A stretch of 42,046 nucleotides of DNA from Stenotrophomonas rhizophila (GCF_020857975.1 NZ_JACWUO010000025.1:1-42046), one strand, 5' to 3'. Shown: positions 1 through 10,133, numbered from the stretch's first letter. Notes: a model not told the origin generated them from the sequence alone. Made by a program: numbers and translations.

Positions 1-77
1 TGGCGGAGCGGACGGGACTTGAACCCGCGACCTCCGGCGTGACAGGCCAGCATTCTAACCAGCTGAACTACCGCTCC
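1..77 (-). tRNA. tRNA-Asp (anticodon GUC)
   Basis: The reverse complement folds as a complete cloverleaf with a 7-bp acceptor stem (GGAGCGG), a TTCAAGT T-loop, an anticodon loop containing GTC and an encoded CCA at positions 1-3. It lies 28 bp downstream of tRNA-Val on the same strand, and both follow hupB, so it is probably co-transcribed with tRNA-Val. No terminator is visible because the window ends here. Confidence 0.97.
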
Positions 78-105
78 ACATTTCAAACGTCTACTGGCGG
101 TGCTG

Positions 106-180
106 TGGTGGGTGCTGAGGGTTTCGAACCCCCGACCCTCTCCGTGTAAAGGAGACGCTCTACCGCTGAGCTAAGCACCC
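106..180 (-). tRNA. tRNA-Val (anticodon UAC)
   Basis: On the minus strand the acceptor stem GGGTGCT pairs with AGCACCC, the anticodon loop TTTACAC carries TAC, a GGTTCGAAA T-loop is present, and CCA is encoded at 106-108. The gene begins only 11 bp after the hupB stop codon with no terminator between them, so read-through from hupB is a plausible source of the transcript. Confidence 0.97.
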
Positions 181-191
181 CAGCAAGCCGC

Positions 192-464
192 TTAGTTTAC
201 GGCATCCTTCAGGGCTTTGCCAGCCTTGAACGACGGATTGTTCGATGCAGCGATCTTGATGGTGTCGCCGGTCTTCGGGTTGCGGCCGGTGCGGGCAGCG
301 CGCGCGCGGACCTGGAACGTACCGAAGCCAACCAGCGTCACCGCGTCACCGCCCTTGAGGGCCTTGGTGACGGAAGCGATGACAGCATCGACGGCGCGGC
401 TGGATTCGGCCTTGGTCAGGTCGGCAGCCTCGGCAACGGCGTCGATCAATTCGGTCTTGTTCAT
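192..464 (-). CDS. hupB: DNA-binding protein HU (HU-beta type)
   Basis: A 90-residue histone-like protein of the normal length for the HU family. It starts MNKTELIDAVAEAADLTK and carries the family signature GFGTFQVRARAARTGRNP, followed by the beta-arm that inserts into the DNA minor groove. HU bends and compacts nucleoid DNA as a dimer. AAAGGAG lies just upstream of the ATG, and an extended -10 promoter is found about 130 bp upstream. It follows lon, as in E. coli and most gammaproteobacteria, with a 206-bp gap that holds its own promoter. The stop is TAA, and tRNA-Val follows within 11 bp. Confidence 0.97.
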   Translation of the reverse strand: MNKTELIDAVAEAADLTKAESSRAVDAVIASVTKALKGGDAVTLVGFGTFQVRARAARTGRNPKTGDTIKIAASNNPSFKAGKALKDAVN

Positions 465-592
465 TCTCTACAGCTCCTTTGGCGGGGATTCCGCATGTTC
501 GACAGTGAAGCATCCGACCCAGACGGCGACCGGATGCCAGTGAAGTTCTCGATTCGCCGAATTCAGCGAAATGCTGATGTGCGAGTGGTGCT

Positions 593-621
593 TTTATACC
601 AGTGCACCCCTACCCGCGCAA
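593..621 (-). promoter_or_regulatory. sigma-70 promoter of hupB (extended -10)
   Basis: On the minus strand TTGCGC (616-621) is followed by a 17-bp spacer and TATAAA (593-598). TGG immediately precedes the -10 box, which makes an extended -10. The position, in the lon-hupB gap about 130 bp before the HU start, suits independent high-level expression of hupB. Confidence 0.6.
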
Positions 622-670
622 GCTGAAAAGTCAATAACGACGCGGGTTTCGGCGATTTCAACATAGCGCG

Positions 671-3136
<2,466 letters not shown>

Positions 3137-3190
3137 GTGGGCTCCAGTTGGAACAGTGGGGATGGCCTCCGGGCGGCCTCGCCCGGATAC

Positions 3191-3228
3191 AAAAAAAGCC
3201 GATGGCCTCGTTATGGGGCCATCGGCTT
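3191..3228 (-). terminator. intrinsic terminator of clpX
   Basis: On the minus strand a perfect 12-bp stem (3217-3228 with 3196-3207), a 9-nt loop and a run of seven U residues follow the clpX stop by about 50 bp. It separates clpX from lon. A candidate lon heat-shock promoter overlaps this hairpin. Confidence 0.9.
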
Positions 3229-3239
3229 CTAGATGCAAG
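3213..3239 (-). promoter_or_regulatory. candidate sigma-32 (heat-shock) promoter of lon
   Basis: On the minus strand CTTGCAT (3233-3239), then 14 nt, then CCCCAT (3213-3218) followed by AA. This resembles the sigma-32 consensus CTTGAAA-N(13-14)-CCCCATNT. Heat-shock control of lon is established in E. coli. The -10 element forms one arm and the loop edge of the clpX terminator hairpin. The assignment is by motif only. Confidence 0.5.
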
Positions 3240-3280
3240 CTGTTCTGAAAAACTTCTTTCAATTCAATTGCTTGAACTGA

Positions 3281-4570
3281 TTATTCAGCACCCGCCGCCT
3301 TCTGTTCAGGCGCCGGTGGCGTCTGGTAGATCAGGTACGGCTCGGACTTGTGTTCGATCACCGATTCGTCCACCACCACCTTGCTGACGTTCTCTGCCGA
3401 GGGCAGGTCGTACATGGTGTCCAGCAGGACCGATTCGACGATGGTACGCAGGCCACGGGCACCGGTCTTGCGCTTGAGCGCCTTGCGGGCAATGGCGGCC
3501 AGCGCGTCCGGGCGGAATTCCAGTTCCACGTGCTCCATCTCGAACAGCTTCTTGAACTGCTTGGTGATGGCGTTCTTGGGCTCGGTCAGGATCCGCACCA
3601 GGGCCGCCTCGTCCAGCTCTTCCAGGGTTGCCACCACCGGCAGGCGGCCGACGAACTCGGGAATCAGGCCGAACTTGATCAGGTCTTCGGGCTCCACTTC
3701 GGCCAGGATCTTGCCCACTTCCTGCTTGCGCTCGGAACTCTTGACCTTGGCGCCGAAGCCGATGCCGCCCGAATCGTTGGAACGCGCCTGGATCACCTTG
3801 TCCAGCCCGGCAAACGCGCCGCCGCAGATGAACAGGATGTTCTTGGTGTCCACCTGCAGGAATTCCTGCTGCGGGTGCTTGCGGCCGCCCTGCGGCGGGA
3901 CGCTGGCCACGGTGCCTTCGATCAGCTTCAGCAGGGCCTGCTGGACGCCTTCGCCGGACACATCGCGGGTGATCGACGGGTTCTCGCTCTTGCGCGAGAT
4001 CTTGTCGATTTCATCGATGTAGACGATGCCCTGCTGTGCCTTCTCGACGTCGTAATCGCACTTCTGCAGCAGCTTCTGGATGATGTTCTCCACGTCCTCG
4101 CCCACGTAACCGGCTTCGGTCAGCGTGGTGGCGTCGGCCATGGTGAACGGCACGTTGAGCAGGCGGGCCAGGGTTTCGGCCAGCAGCGTCTTGCCTGAAC
4201 CGGTCGGGCCGACCAGCAGGATGTTGGACTTGGCCAGTTCGACCTCGTCGTTCTTCTGCCGGCTCTCGATGCGCTTGTAGTGGTTGTACACGGCCACGGC
4301 CAGGGTGCGCTTGGCCCGGTTCTGGCCAATCACGTACTGGTCAAGGACCTCGAGGATCTCGCGCGGCTTGGGCAGCGAGCTGCGCGCCGACTGCGCCTTT
4401 TCCTCGAGTTCTTCACGGATGATGTCGTTGCACAGCTCCACGCACTCATCGCAGATGAACACGCTCGGGCCCGCAATCAGCTTGCGCACCTCATGCTGGC
4501 TCTTTCCGCAGAAGGAGCAGTAGAGGATCTTGCCGGTGTCCGTGGAACGACCTTGGCGGTCTTCGCTCAT
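3281..4570 (-). CDS. clpX: ClpXP protease ATP-binding unfoldase ClpX
   Basis: A 429-residue AAA+ unfoldase of normal length. The N-terminal C4 zinc-binding domain (CSFCGKSQHEV, then CDECVELC) recruits substrates and adaptors. It is followed by Walker A GPTGSGKTLLAETLARLL, Walker B IVYIDEIDKI, and the sensor and C-terminal D2-small domains. ClpX unfolds tagged proteins and feeds them into ClpP. It starts at ATG 4570, lies 126 bp downstream of clpP on the same strand, and ends in a strong intrinsic terminator before lon. The stop is TAA. Confidence 0.98.
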   Translation of the reverse strand: MSEDRQGRSTDTGKILYCSFCGKSQHEVRKLIAGPSVFICDECVELCNDIIREELEEKAQSARSSLPKPREILEVLDQYVIGQNRAKRTLAVAVYNHYKRIESRQKNDEVELAKSNILLVGPTGSGKTLLAETLARLLNVPFTMADATTLTEAGYVGEDVENIIQKLLQKCDYDVEKAQQGIVYIDEIDKISRKSENPSITRDVSGEGVQQALLKLIEGTVASVPPQGGRKHPQQEFLQVDTKNILFICGGAFAGLDKVIQARSNDSGGIGFGAKVKSSERKQEVGKILAEVEPEDLIKFGLIPEFVGRLPVVATLEELDEAALVRILTEPKNAITKQFKKLFEMEHVELEFRPDALAAIARKALKRKTGARGLRTIVESVLLDTMYDLPSAENVSKVVVDESVIEHKSEPYLIYQTPPAPEQKAAGAE

Positions 4571-4696
4571 GCTTCGCTTACCCAGTTACCCCACCCGCTG
4601 AACGGGGGTTCGATTCGAGAATAACACAGGGTCGAAAGGACGCCAGTCCGGCCCGACCCTGCGGAAACAAGCCGGTTTGCCGGCCTGGCTGCATCA

Positions 4697-5323
4697 TCAC
4701 GCCGGGGTGATCGACTCTTCCGGACGGCGTTCCAGCACCTGGTCGACCAGGCCGTAGGCCACCGCATCGACCGCGCTCTTGAAGTTGTCGCGCTCGGTAT
4801 CCCGGGCGATGGTCTCCAGCGACTGGCCGGTGTGCTTGGCCAGCACTTCGTTCAGGCGCGAACGCAGGGTGAGGATTTCACGGGCGTGGATGTCGATATC
4901 CGAGGCCTGGCCCTGGAAGCCACCCAGCGGCTGGTGGATCATCACCCGCGAGTTCGGCAGCGCATAGCGCTTGCCGGCCGCGCCCGACGCCAGCAGCAGC
5001 GCGCCCATCGAGGCGGCCTGGCCGACGCAGATGGTGCTCACGTCCGGCTTGATGTACTGCATGGTGTCGTAGATCGCCATGCCGGCGGTGACCACGCCAC
5101 CGGGCGAGTTGATGTAGATGCTGATGTCCTTTTCCGGGTTGTCCGCTTCCAGGAACAGCAACTGGGCGACCACCACGTTGGCCATGTGATCGTCGATCGG
5201 GCCAACCAGGAAGATCAGACGCTCCTTCAACAGGCGCGAATAGATGTCATAGGCGCGCTCGCCGCGGCTGGTCTGTTCGACCACCATCGGAACCATGTTC
5301 AGGGCTGTGGTTCGGTTGTCCAT
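4697..5323 (-). CDS. clpP: ATP-dependent Clp protease proteolytic subunit ClpP
   Basis: A 208-residue serine protease close to E. coli ClpP in length and sequence. The catalytic triad is S105 (GQAASMGALLL), H130 (RVMIHQPLGG) and D179 (TERDNF), with spacings of 25 and 49 residues identical to E. coli ClpP. The short N-terminal stretch MDNRTTALNMVPMVVEQ resembles the cleaved propeptide region. It forms the 14-mer barrel that partners with ClpX, encoded directly downstream. It follows tig after 66 bp that contain a GC-rich hairpin (5353-5372). Confidence 0.98.
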   Translation of the reverse strand: MDNRTTALNMVPMVVEQTSRGERAYDIYSRLLKERLIFLVGPIDDHMANVVVAQLLFLEADNPEKDISIYINSPGGVVTAGMAIYDTMQYIKPDVSTICVGQAASMGALLLASGAAGKRYALPNSRVMIHQPLGGFQGQASDIDIHAREILTLRSRLNEVLAKHTGQSLETIARDTERDNFKSAVDAVAYGLVDQVLERRPEESITPA

Positions 5324-5352
5324 TAGTGAGGCACCTATTTGGGGGGAAACGA

Positions 5353-5372
5353 CCCCGCGCCGGGGCGCGGGG
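5353..5372 (-). other. GC-rich hairpin between tig and clpP
   Basis: CCCCGCGC and GCGCGGGG pair with a 4-nt loop in the tig-clpP gap. On the minus strand it is followed by TCGTTTCCCC, so the U-tract is poor. It could be a weak attenuator or an mRNA-stabilising stem at the tig 3' end. It is not a convincing terminator. Confidence 0.4.
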
Positions 5373-5389
5373 CGTAAAACGCGGGCCGC

Positions 5390-6685
5390 TTACTGGCGGA
5401 TCGCGTCCTGGAACGACAGCGGCTGCTCGGTGTGCTGGGCGCGCTCGGCGATCCAGTCGATCACCTGCTCTTCCATCACGCGGTTCTGCAGCCCACCCAT
5501 CAGCTGGGGGTCATTGCGGTACATCTCAATGACCTGCTCGGGCTCTTCGTAGGTCGAGGCGATCAGGCGCATGGTTTCATTCAGGCGCTTGGGATCCAGG
5601 CGCAGGTCGTTCTTGCGGGCCACTTCACCGACCAGCAGGCCGACCAGCACGCGCTTGGCGGCGGCGTCCTTGAAGCCTTCGTGGGCATCGGCCGGGATCT
5701 CGCCCGGGTTGCGGCCACTGCGGCGGATCTGGTCGACCTGCTGGGCCAGCATGGCGCGGGCCTCGTTCTCGACCAGGCGCGGCGGCAGTTCCACCGAGGC
5801 GTAGGCGGCGATCAGCTGCTCGCCCACTTCACGGCGCAGGCGGTTCATCAGCGCGCCCTTCAGTTCGCGCTCCAGGTTGGCGCGGATGTCGGTGCGGAAC
5901 TGCTCCACGTCGCCGCCCTTCACGCCGAAGCTCTTGATGAACTCGGCATCCACTTCCGGCAGCACCGGTGCGGACACGTCGACCACCTTGACGGTGACCT
6001 TGGCCTGCTTGCCGGCCAGCGCCGGTACGCGCCAGTCGGCCGGGAATTCCACGTCCAGGGTCTTTTCCTCACCCTTGGCCAGGCCGACCAGGCCCTGTTC
6101 GATCTGCTCGAACATCATGCCTTGGCCAACGATCACGCTGCCCTTTTCGCTGCCTTCGGCCGGCAGGCGCTCATCGCCGACCAGGGAGAAGGTTTCCAGC
6201 GCGACCAGATCGCCGTCCTGGGCGCCACGGGTCACCGGGCTCCAGCTGCGGCGCTGCTCGCGCAGGTTGGTGATCATCTGGTCGATGTCCGCGTCGTTGA
6301 TCTCGGCGGTGTGGCGCACCACGGTCAGCTTGCTGACGTCGACATCGCCGAAGTCCGGAATCAGCTCGACGGTGGCCACGAAGGAGAACTCGCCCTCTTC
6401 GCCCTTGTCGATGCGCGGGGTGCCGGCAATGCGCAGCTCATGCTCGCGCAGGGCGGCATCGAAGGTCTCACGCAGCAGGCCGTCGACGGCCTCGCTGCGG
6501 ACCTGCTGGCCGAAACGCTGTTCGATCACCTTGGCCGGGATCTTGCCCGGGCGGAAGCCCTTGATGCGCGCGGTGCGGGCGATTTCGCCCAGACGGCCAC
6601 TGATGTGGGTCTGCAGGCGGTCTTCCGGCAGCGAGAAGGTCAGGCGGCGTTCCAGATTGCCGGTGGATTCGATCGAAGCTTGCAT
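5390..6685 (-). CDS. tig: trigger factor, ribosome-associated prolyl isomerase chaperone
   Basis: A 431-residue trigger factor beginning MQASIESTGNLERRLTFSLP. The N-terminal ribosome-binding domain carries the signature GFRPGKIPAKVIEQRFG (E. coli GFRKGKVP). A FKBP-type PPIase domain follows (residues about 150-245), then the C-terminal chaperone arms. It binds nascent chains at the ribosome exit. I chose ATG 6685, which has AGGAG 7 bp upstream; the longer open frame runs back through the tRNA-Leu gene and cannot be translated as such. It heads the tig-clpP-clpX-lon-hupB order. The stop is TAA. Confidence 0.97.
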   Translation of the reverse strand: MQASIESTGNLERRLTFSLPEDRLQTHISGRLGEIARTARIKGFRPGKIPAKVIEQRFGQQVRSEAVDGLLRETFDAALREHELRIAGTPRIDKGEEGEFSFVATVELIPDFGDVDVSKLTVVRHTAEINDADIDQMITNLREQRRSWSPVTRGAQDGDLVALETFSLVGDERLPAEGSEKGSVIVGQGMMFEQIEQGLVGLAKGEEKTLDVEFPADWRVPALAGKQAKVTVKVVDVSAPVLPEVDAEFIKSFGVKGGDVEQFRTDIRANLERELKGALMNRLRREVGEQLIAAYASVELPPRLVENEARAMLAQQVDQIRRSGRNPGEIPADAHEGFKDAAAKRVLVGLLVGEVARKNDLRLDPKRLNETMRLIASTYEEPEQVIEMYRNDPQLMGGLQNRVMEEQVIDWIAERAQHTEQPLSFQDAIRQ

Positions 6686-6918
6686 GTTGACTCCTGCCAC
6701 CGGCGGCAACGCCCCCGGCACGAATGGTTGGATGAAACGGGTTTTGGGCGCGGCGTACTGGACGCGCATGCCCGCCGCAGCCCTGTAGTTTCGCCGATAT
6801 CGGCCAGCGCCGCCAGCACGGGGCCGGGAGTGGCACGGCGGCCCCTGCCCCAGCATGTGGCCGTCTCCCCGGTTGCGGACGTGCCCATGGTCATGGTGCC
6901 GGGCAAAAAGCCGGGCAA

Positions 6919-7003
<85 letters not shown>

Positions 7004-7107
7004 GGGCGTGCTGCCCAAGCGCACATTGTTGCAGGGTGCGGGGGAAAGCTAAAGGCATCTAACCGGGTTTGTGAATGCGCGATTAGGGCGGGCCGCCGAT
7101 GCCAGGT

Positions 7108-7140
7108 AAGAAAAAAGCCGCCTGGCTGGCCAGGCGGCTT
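7108..7140 (-). terminator. terminator of the promoter-distal tRNA-Lys copy
   Basis: On the minus strand AAGCCGCCTGG pairs with CCAGGCGGCTT across a 4-nt loop and is followed by TTTTTTCTT. It sits 7 bp beyond the tRNA 3' end. The same hairpin recurs at 7467-7498 beyond the other tRNA-Lys copy. Confidence 0.88.
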
Positions 7141-7146
7141 CTGTCT

Positions 7147-7222
7147 TGGTGGGCTGTCAAGGATTCGAACCTTGGACCTATTGATTAAGAGTCAACTGCT
7201 CTACCAACTGAGCTAACAGCCC
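7147..7222 (-). tRNA. tRNA-Lys (anticodon CUU), copy 1
   Basis: A 76-nt cloverleaf with anticodon loop CTCTTAA, acceptor GGGCTGT/ACAGCCC and encoded CCA (7147-7149). The sequence is identical to the copy at 7505-7580. It has its own promoter (7239-7268) and terminator (7108-7140). Confidence 0.97.
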
Positions 7223-7238
7223 GAAAATCGGGAGGCGA

Positions 7239-7268
7239 ATTATGCGGGGATCCGGCCCCTGAATGCAA
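7239..7268 (-). promoter_or_regulatory. promoter of tRNA-Lys copy 1
   Basis: On the minus strand TTGCAT (7263-7268), an 18-bp spacer and CATAAT (7239-7244) lie 17 bp before the tRNA 5' end. This gives the copy an independent start, outside the duplicated segment. Confidence 0.5.
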
Positions 7269-7303
7269 GTGTTTTGTTTGAACAGGCGGCAACAACGGGT
7301 TGG

Positions 7304-7428
7304 GTAGATCCGGGCCATGCCCGGATGCGGCCGGCCGGATCGCGCGAACGCCGGCATTGTCGATTAGGACCGCGCGATGCCAAATCTTGTCGGGCTTCGC
7401 CCGATATCCGAGCATGGCTCGGACCTAC
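7304..7428. repeat. inverted pair of GTAG-type REP elements
   Basis: Plus-strand GTAG (7304-7307) precedes the perfect palindrome ATCCGGGC-CAT-GCCCGGAT (7308-7326). On the minus strand GTAG (7425-7428) precedes GTCCGAGC/GCTCGGA (7407-7423). The two GTAG ends face outward and enclose about 80 bp, with another hairpin TCGGGC-TTC-GCCCGA at 7390-7404. The pair sits between the two tRNA-Lys genes. Confidence 0.75.
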
Positions 7429-7466
7429 GAGGGCTCTTCTCCAGCCAGCAGCCGGAACGTCAGGCA

Positions 7467-7498
7467 AGAAAAAAGCCGCCTGGCTGGCCAGGCGGCTT
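7467..7498 (-). terminator. terminator of tRNA-Lys copy 2
   Basis: The same hairpin plus U-tract as at 7108-7140, located directly downstream of tRNA-Lys copy 2. The duplicated segment therefore includes both tRNA and terminator. Confidence 0.88.
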
Positions 7499-7504
7499 CT
7501 GTCT

Positions 7505-7580
7505 TGGTGGGCTGTCAAGGATTCGAACCTTGGACCTATTGATTAAGAGTCAACTGCTCTACCAACTGAGCTAACAGCCC
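7505..7580 (-). tRNA. tRNA-Lys (anticodon CUU), copy 2
   Basis: Identical in sequence to the tRNA at 7147-7222, with encoded CCA at 7505-7507. It has its own promoter (7598-7625) and terminator (7467-7498). Together with the terminator it forms a repeat of about 115 bp, 358 bp from its twin. Confidence 0.97.
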
Positions 7581-7597
7581 TGAAAACTCAGGCGAAC

Positions 7598-7625
7598 ATT
7601 GTAACCGCGATGTCGCCTTTTGCAA
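7598..7625 (-). promoter_or_regulatory. promoter of tRNA-Lys copy 2
   Basis: On the minus strand TTGCAA (7620-7625), a 16-bp spacer and TACAAT (7598-7603) lie 17 bp before the tRNA. Both boxes are good matches to the sigma-70 consensus. Confidence 0.6.
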
Positions 7626-7660
7626 CCCTGATTCACTTTCGATGAACCAGTTTTTGTCAG

Positions 7661-7737
7661 TGGGGTGGCTGAGGGGACTCGAACCCCCGACCACCGGAAT
7701 CACAATCCGGAACTCTAACCAACTGAGCTACAGCCAC
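7661..7737 (-). tRNA. tRNA-His (anticodon GUG)
   Basis: Acceptor GTGGCTG/CAGCCAC, anticodon GTG, discriminator C and encoded CCA at 7661-7663. A G is present at position -1 (complement of 7738), as required for histidyl-tRNA identity. It is the last member of a Pro-Arg-His tRNA run on the minus strand. Confidence 0.97.
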
Positions 7738-7772
7738 CACTGAAACCTTTGCTTCCTGACGCATGCACCCGA

Positions 7773-7849
7773 TGGTGCGCCCGACAGGAATCGAACCTGT
7801 AACCGCCGGCTTAGAAGGCCGGTGCTCTATCCAGTTGAGCTACGGGCGC
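7773..7849 (-). tRNA. tRNA-Arg (anticodon UCU)
   Basis: A 77-nt cloverleaf with acceptor GCGCCCG/CGGGCGC, anticodon loop CTTCTAA (TCT) and encoded CCA at 7773-7775. It lies between tRNA-Pro and tRNA-His with short gaps and no terminators, so the three are likely one transcript. Confidence 0.97.
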
Positions 7850-7891
7850 CCTGGCTGGATTATCGCATTTCAATCCTGTTTTGCGCAGGCT

Positions 7892-7968
7892 TGGTCGGGG
7901 TAGAGGGATTCGAACCCCCGACATCCTGCTCCCAAAGCAGGCGCGCTACCAGACTGCGCTATACCCCG
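7892..7968 (-). tRNA. tRNA-Pro (anticodon UGG)
   Basis: Acceptor CGGGGTA pairs with TACCCCG, the anticodon loop TTTGGGA carries TGG, and CCA is encoded at 7892-7894. It is the first gene of the Pro-Arg-His unit, directly behind a strong promoter at 8008-8036. Confidence 0.97.
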
Positions 7969-8007
7969 GTGGTAAGCCCCTCGAGGTTGCCCCCGAAAGA
8001 GTCGGCT

Positions 8008-8036
8008 ATTGTGGGAATCTACGCAGCATCTGTCAA
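8008..8036 (-). promoter_or_regulatory. promoter of the tRNA-Pro-Arg-His unit
   Basis: On the minus strand a consensus TTGACA (8031-8036), a 17-bp spacer and CACAAT (8008-8013) lie about 40 bp upstream of tRNA-Pro, followed by a GC-containing stretch. This is one of the best sigma-70 promoters in the window. Confidence 0.7.
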
Positions 8037-8143
8037 CGCTTATTTCACATTGTCGTACCTGCCACGGTCCGGTCCGGACGTATCGGCTATGCTCCACACA
8101 GCGGCCGGATGGCCGGACCCCTACCCCTTCAAGGAGATTGGCA

Positions 8144-8902
8144 ATGCGCAGCGGCAATCCCGCACTTTCCGAGTCGACCTTCCTCGACCTGGCCAGCGGC
8201 TCGGTGGTGAGTTCGCCCGACCAGGTGATGACCATCAACGGCACCGTCAATAAGACCGGCATGCTGCTGTTGTTGACCGTACTGACCGCGGCGTTCGCCT
8301 GGAGCCAGGCCATCGATGCCAACGGCCTGCCCACCTCCAGCGCGATGCTGTACGCGATGGGCGGTGCGATCGGTGGGCTGGTGCTGGCGCTGGTCACCGT
8401 CTTCAAGAAGGAGTGGTCGCCGGTCACCGCGCCGATGTACGCGCTGGTCGAAGGCCTGTTCCTGGGCGCCATCTCGGCGCTGTTCAATGCCAAGTTCCCC
8501 GGCATCGTGATGCAGGCGGTGATGCTCACCTTCGGCACCCTGTTTGCGATGCTGGCGGTCTACCGCAGCGGCCTGATCAAGGTCACCGAGAACTTCAAGC
8601 TGGGCGTGGTCGCGGCCACCGGCGGCATTGCGCTGCTGTACCTGGCCTCGTTCGTGCTGGGCTTCTTCAACATCAACATCCCGATGATCCATGAAGGCGG
8701 CTGGCTGGGCATCGCCTTCAGCCTGTTTGTGGTGGTGGTGGCCGCGCTGAACCTGGTGCTGGACTTCGACTTCATCGAAACCGGCGCCGCCGCGCGCGCA
8801 CCGAAGTACATGGAGTGGTACGGCGCGTTCGGCCTGATGGTCACCCTGGTGTGGCTGTACATTGAGTTCCTGCGCCTGCTGTCCAAGATCCAGCAGCGCT
8901 GA
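8144..8902 (+). CDS. Bax inhibitor-1/YccA family integral membrane protein
   Basis: A 252-residue protein with a hydrophilic N-terminus of about 40 residues and then about seven hydrophobic segments (for example MLLLLTVLTAAFAW, AMGGAIGGLVLALVTVF, LGVVAATGGIALLYL). It ends in a conserved-looking region with FDFIETGAAARAPKYMEWY, typical of the YccA/BI-1 (UPF0005) family. Members are inner-membrane proteins; E. coli YccA interacts with FtsH, and some relatives are calcium channels. The role here is not known. I start at ATG 8144, where AAGGAG lies 8 bp upstream, and not at the in-frame codon 135 bp earlier. An intrinsic terminator follows. Confidence 0.9.
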   Translation: MRSGNPALSESTFLDLASGSVVSSPDQVMTINGTVNKTGMLLLLTVLTAAFAWSQAIDANGLPTSSAMLYAMGGAIGGLVLALVTVFKKEWSPVTAPMYALVEGLFLGAISALFNAKFPGIVMQAVMLTFGTLFAMLAVYRSGLIKVTENFKLGVVAATGGIALLYLASFVLGFFNINIPMIHEGGWLGIAFSLFVVVVAALNLVLDFDFIETGAAARAPKYMEWYGAFGLMVTLVWLYIEFLRLLSKIQQR

Positions 8903-8925
8903 TCGCCGCAACGGCGGCACTGCAC

Positions 8926-8951
8926 AAGGGGCGCCTTCGGGCGCCCTTTTT
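8926..8951 (+). terminator. intrinsic terminator after the BI-1/YccA gene
   Basis: GGGCGCC-type stem with a TTCG loop (10 bp including one G-T pair) running into TTTTT, 23 bp after the stop codon. Confidence 0.85.
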
Positions 8952-9077
8952 CGTTCCGTGGCGCACGCAACCCCACCCGCTGAAACGCCGGCCGGTGAGG
9001 CGCACACCGACACCGCCCCGCTGCCGCCGGCCAGCAAGTGCGGCACGAGGCCCCGCTGCCAGAGCAGTAAAACGCAA

Positions 9078-9099
9078 CGGGGCGCCCGAAGGCGCCCCG
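9078..9099 (-). terminator. intrinsic terminator after isocitrate dehydrogenase
   Basis: On the minus strand CGGGGCGCC-TTCG-GGCGCCCCG (9-bp stem) is followed by TTGCGTTTTAC. It lies 26 bp after the gene and faces the similar terminator of the convergent BI-1 gene. Confidence 0.8.
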
Positions 9100-9125
9100 T
9101 GTGCACTGGACCGTCGAACAGGCGC

Positions 9126-10133
9126 TTACAGGCGGCTGGCGATGGCCTGGGCAAAGCCCATGGTGTTGCCGGTGCCGCCCAGGTCGCCGGTCAGCGAATC
9201 CTTGGCTTCCAGCGTGGCCACGATCGCCTTGCGCAGGCGCTCGGCGTTCTGCGGCTGGCCGACATGGTCCAGCATCTGCGCGGCCGCCAGCAGCAGCGCG
9301 CACGGATTGGCCTTGCCCTGGCCGGCGATGTCCGGCGCGGTGCCATGCACAGCTTCGAAGATCGCCGCATGCTCACCGATGTTGGCGCCCGGGGCCAGGC
9401 CCAGGCCGCCGACCAGACCGGCGCACAGGTCGGAGATGATGTCGCCGAACAGGTTGGTGGTGACGATGATGTCGAACTGTTCCGGACGCATCACCAACTG
9501 CATGCAGCAGTTGTCGACGATCATTTCCTGGAACTCGATGTCCGGGTACTTGGCCGCCACCTCACGCGCCACGGCCAGGAACAGGCCCGAGGTCGACTTG
9601 ATGATGTTGGCCTTGTGCACCGCGGTGACCTTCTTGCGGCCGGCGCTGCGGGCCAGCTCGAAGGCGTAGCGCACGATGCGCTCGGAGCCCTTGCGGGTGA
9701 TGCGGGTACCGGAGAAGGCGGTCTCGCCGTCGGCCGACACTTCCTGGCCCTCGGCCAGGTAGGCGCCTTCGGTGTTCTCGCGCACGGTGATCAGGTCCAC
9801 GCCATCGCCGAAGCGCGACTTGGTGTTGGGGAACGAGACGGCCGGACGCACGTTGGCGTACAGGTCGAAATGACGGCGCAGGCTGACGTTGATCGAAGTG
9901 AAGCCGCCACCGACCGGGGTGGTCAGCGGGCTCTTCAGCGCGACCTTGTTGCGTGCGATCGACTCCAGCGTGGAGGCCGGCATCAGGTCGCCGTGCTTTT
10001 CCAGCGCGACCAGGCCGGCGTCGGCGTCTTCGTATTCAAAGCCGGTGTCCAGCTTGCCGAGCACGAACAGGGTAGCGTCCATGATCTCCGGGCCGATGCC
10101 GTCACCGCGGATGACCGTGATTTTCTGCGTCAT
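9126..10133 (-). CDS. NAD-type isocitrate dehydrogenase (beta-decarboxylating dehydrogenase family)
   Basis: A 335-residue enzyme of the isocitrate/isopropylmalate dehydrogenase family, predicted to oxidise isocitrate to 2-oxoglutarate in the TCA cycle. Visible active-site elements are NVSLRRHFDLYANVRP (substrate arginines), TVRENTEGAY (Y125), VHKANIIK (K174), D207, and the metal-binding D231 and D235 of FGDIISD. The cofactor motif HGTAPDIAG (263-271) has Asp268-Ile269 where NADP enzymes such as E. coli Icd have Lys-Tyr, so NAD is the expected cofactor. It is much shorter than E. coli Icd (416 residues), like the small NAD enzymes of Xanthomonas. Isopropylmalate or homoisocitrate dehydrogenase are alternatives, but no leu genes are nearby. 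The stop is TAA. Confidence 0.88.
   Translation of the reverse strand: MTQKITVIRGDGIGPEIMDATLFVLGKLDTGFEYEDADAGLVALEKHGDLMPASTLESIARNKVALKSPLTTPVGGGFTSINVSLRRHFDLYANVRPAVSFPNTKSRFGDGVDLITVRENTEGAYLAEGQEVSADGETAFSGTRITRKGSERIVRYAFELARSAGRKKVTAVHKANIIKSTSGLFLAVAREVAAKYPDIEFQEMIVDNCCMQLVMRPEQFDIIVTTNLFGDIISDLCAGLVGGLGLAPGANIGEHAAIFEAVHGTAPDIAGQGKANPCALLLAAAQMLDHVGQPQNAERLRKAIVATLEAKDSLTGDLGGTGNTMGFAQAIASRL

Noticed and set aside
3137..3262. 42-codon N-terminal extension of Lon
   Set aside because: It crosses the clpX terminator hairpin, lacks a ribosome-binding site, and Lon family proteins begin near MARSPTETLDLPVLPL.
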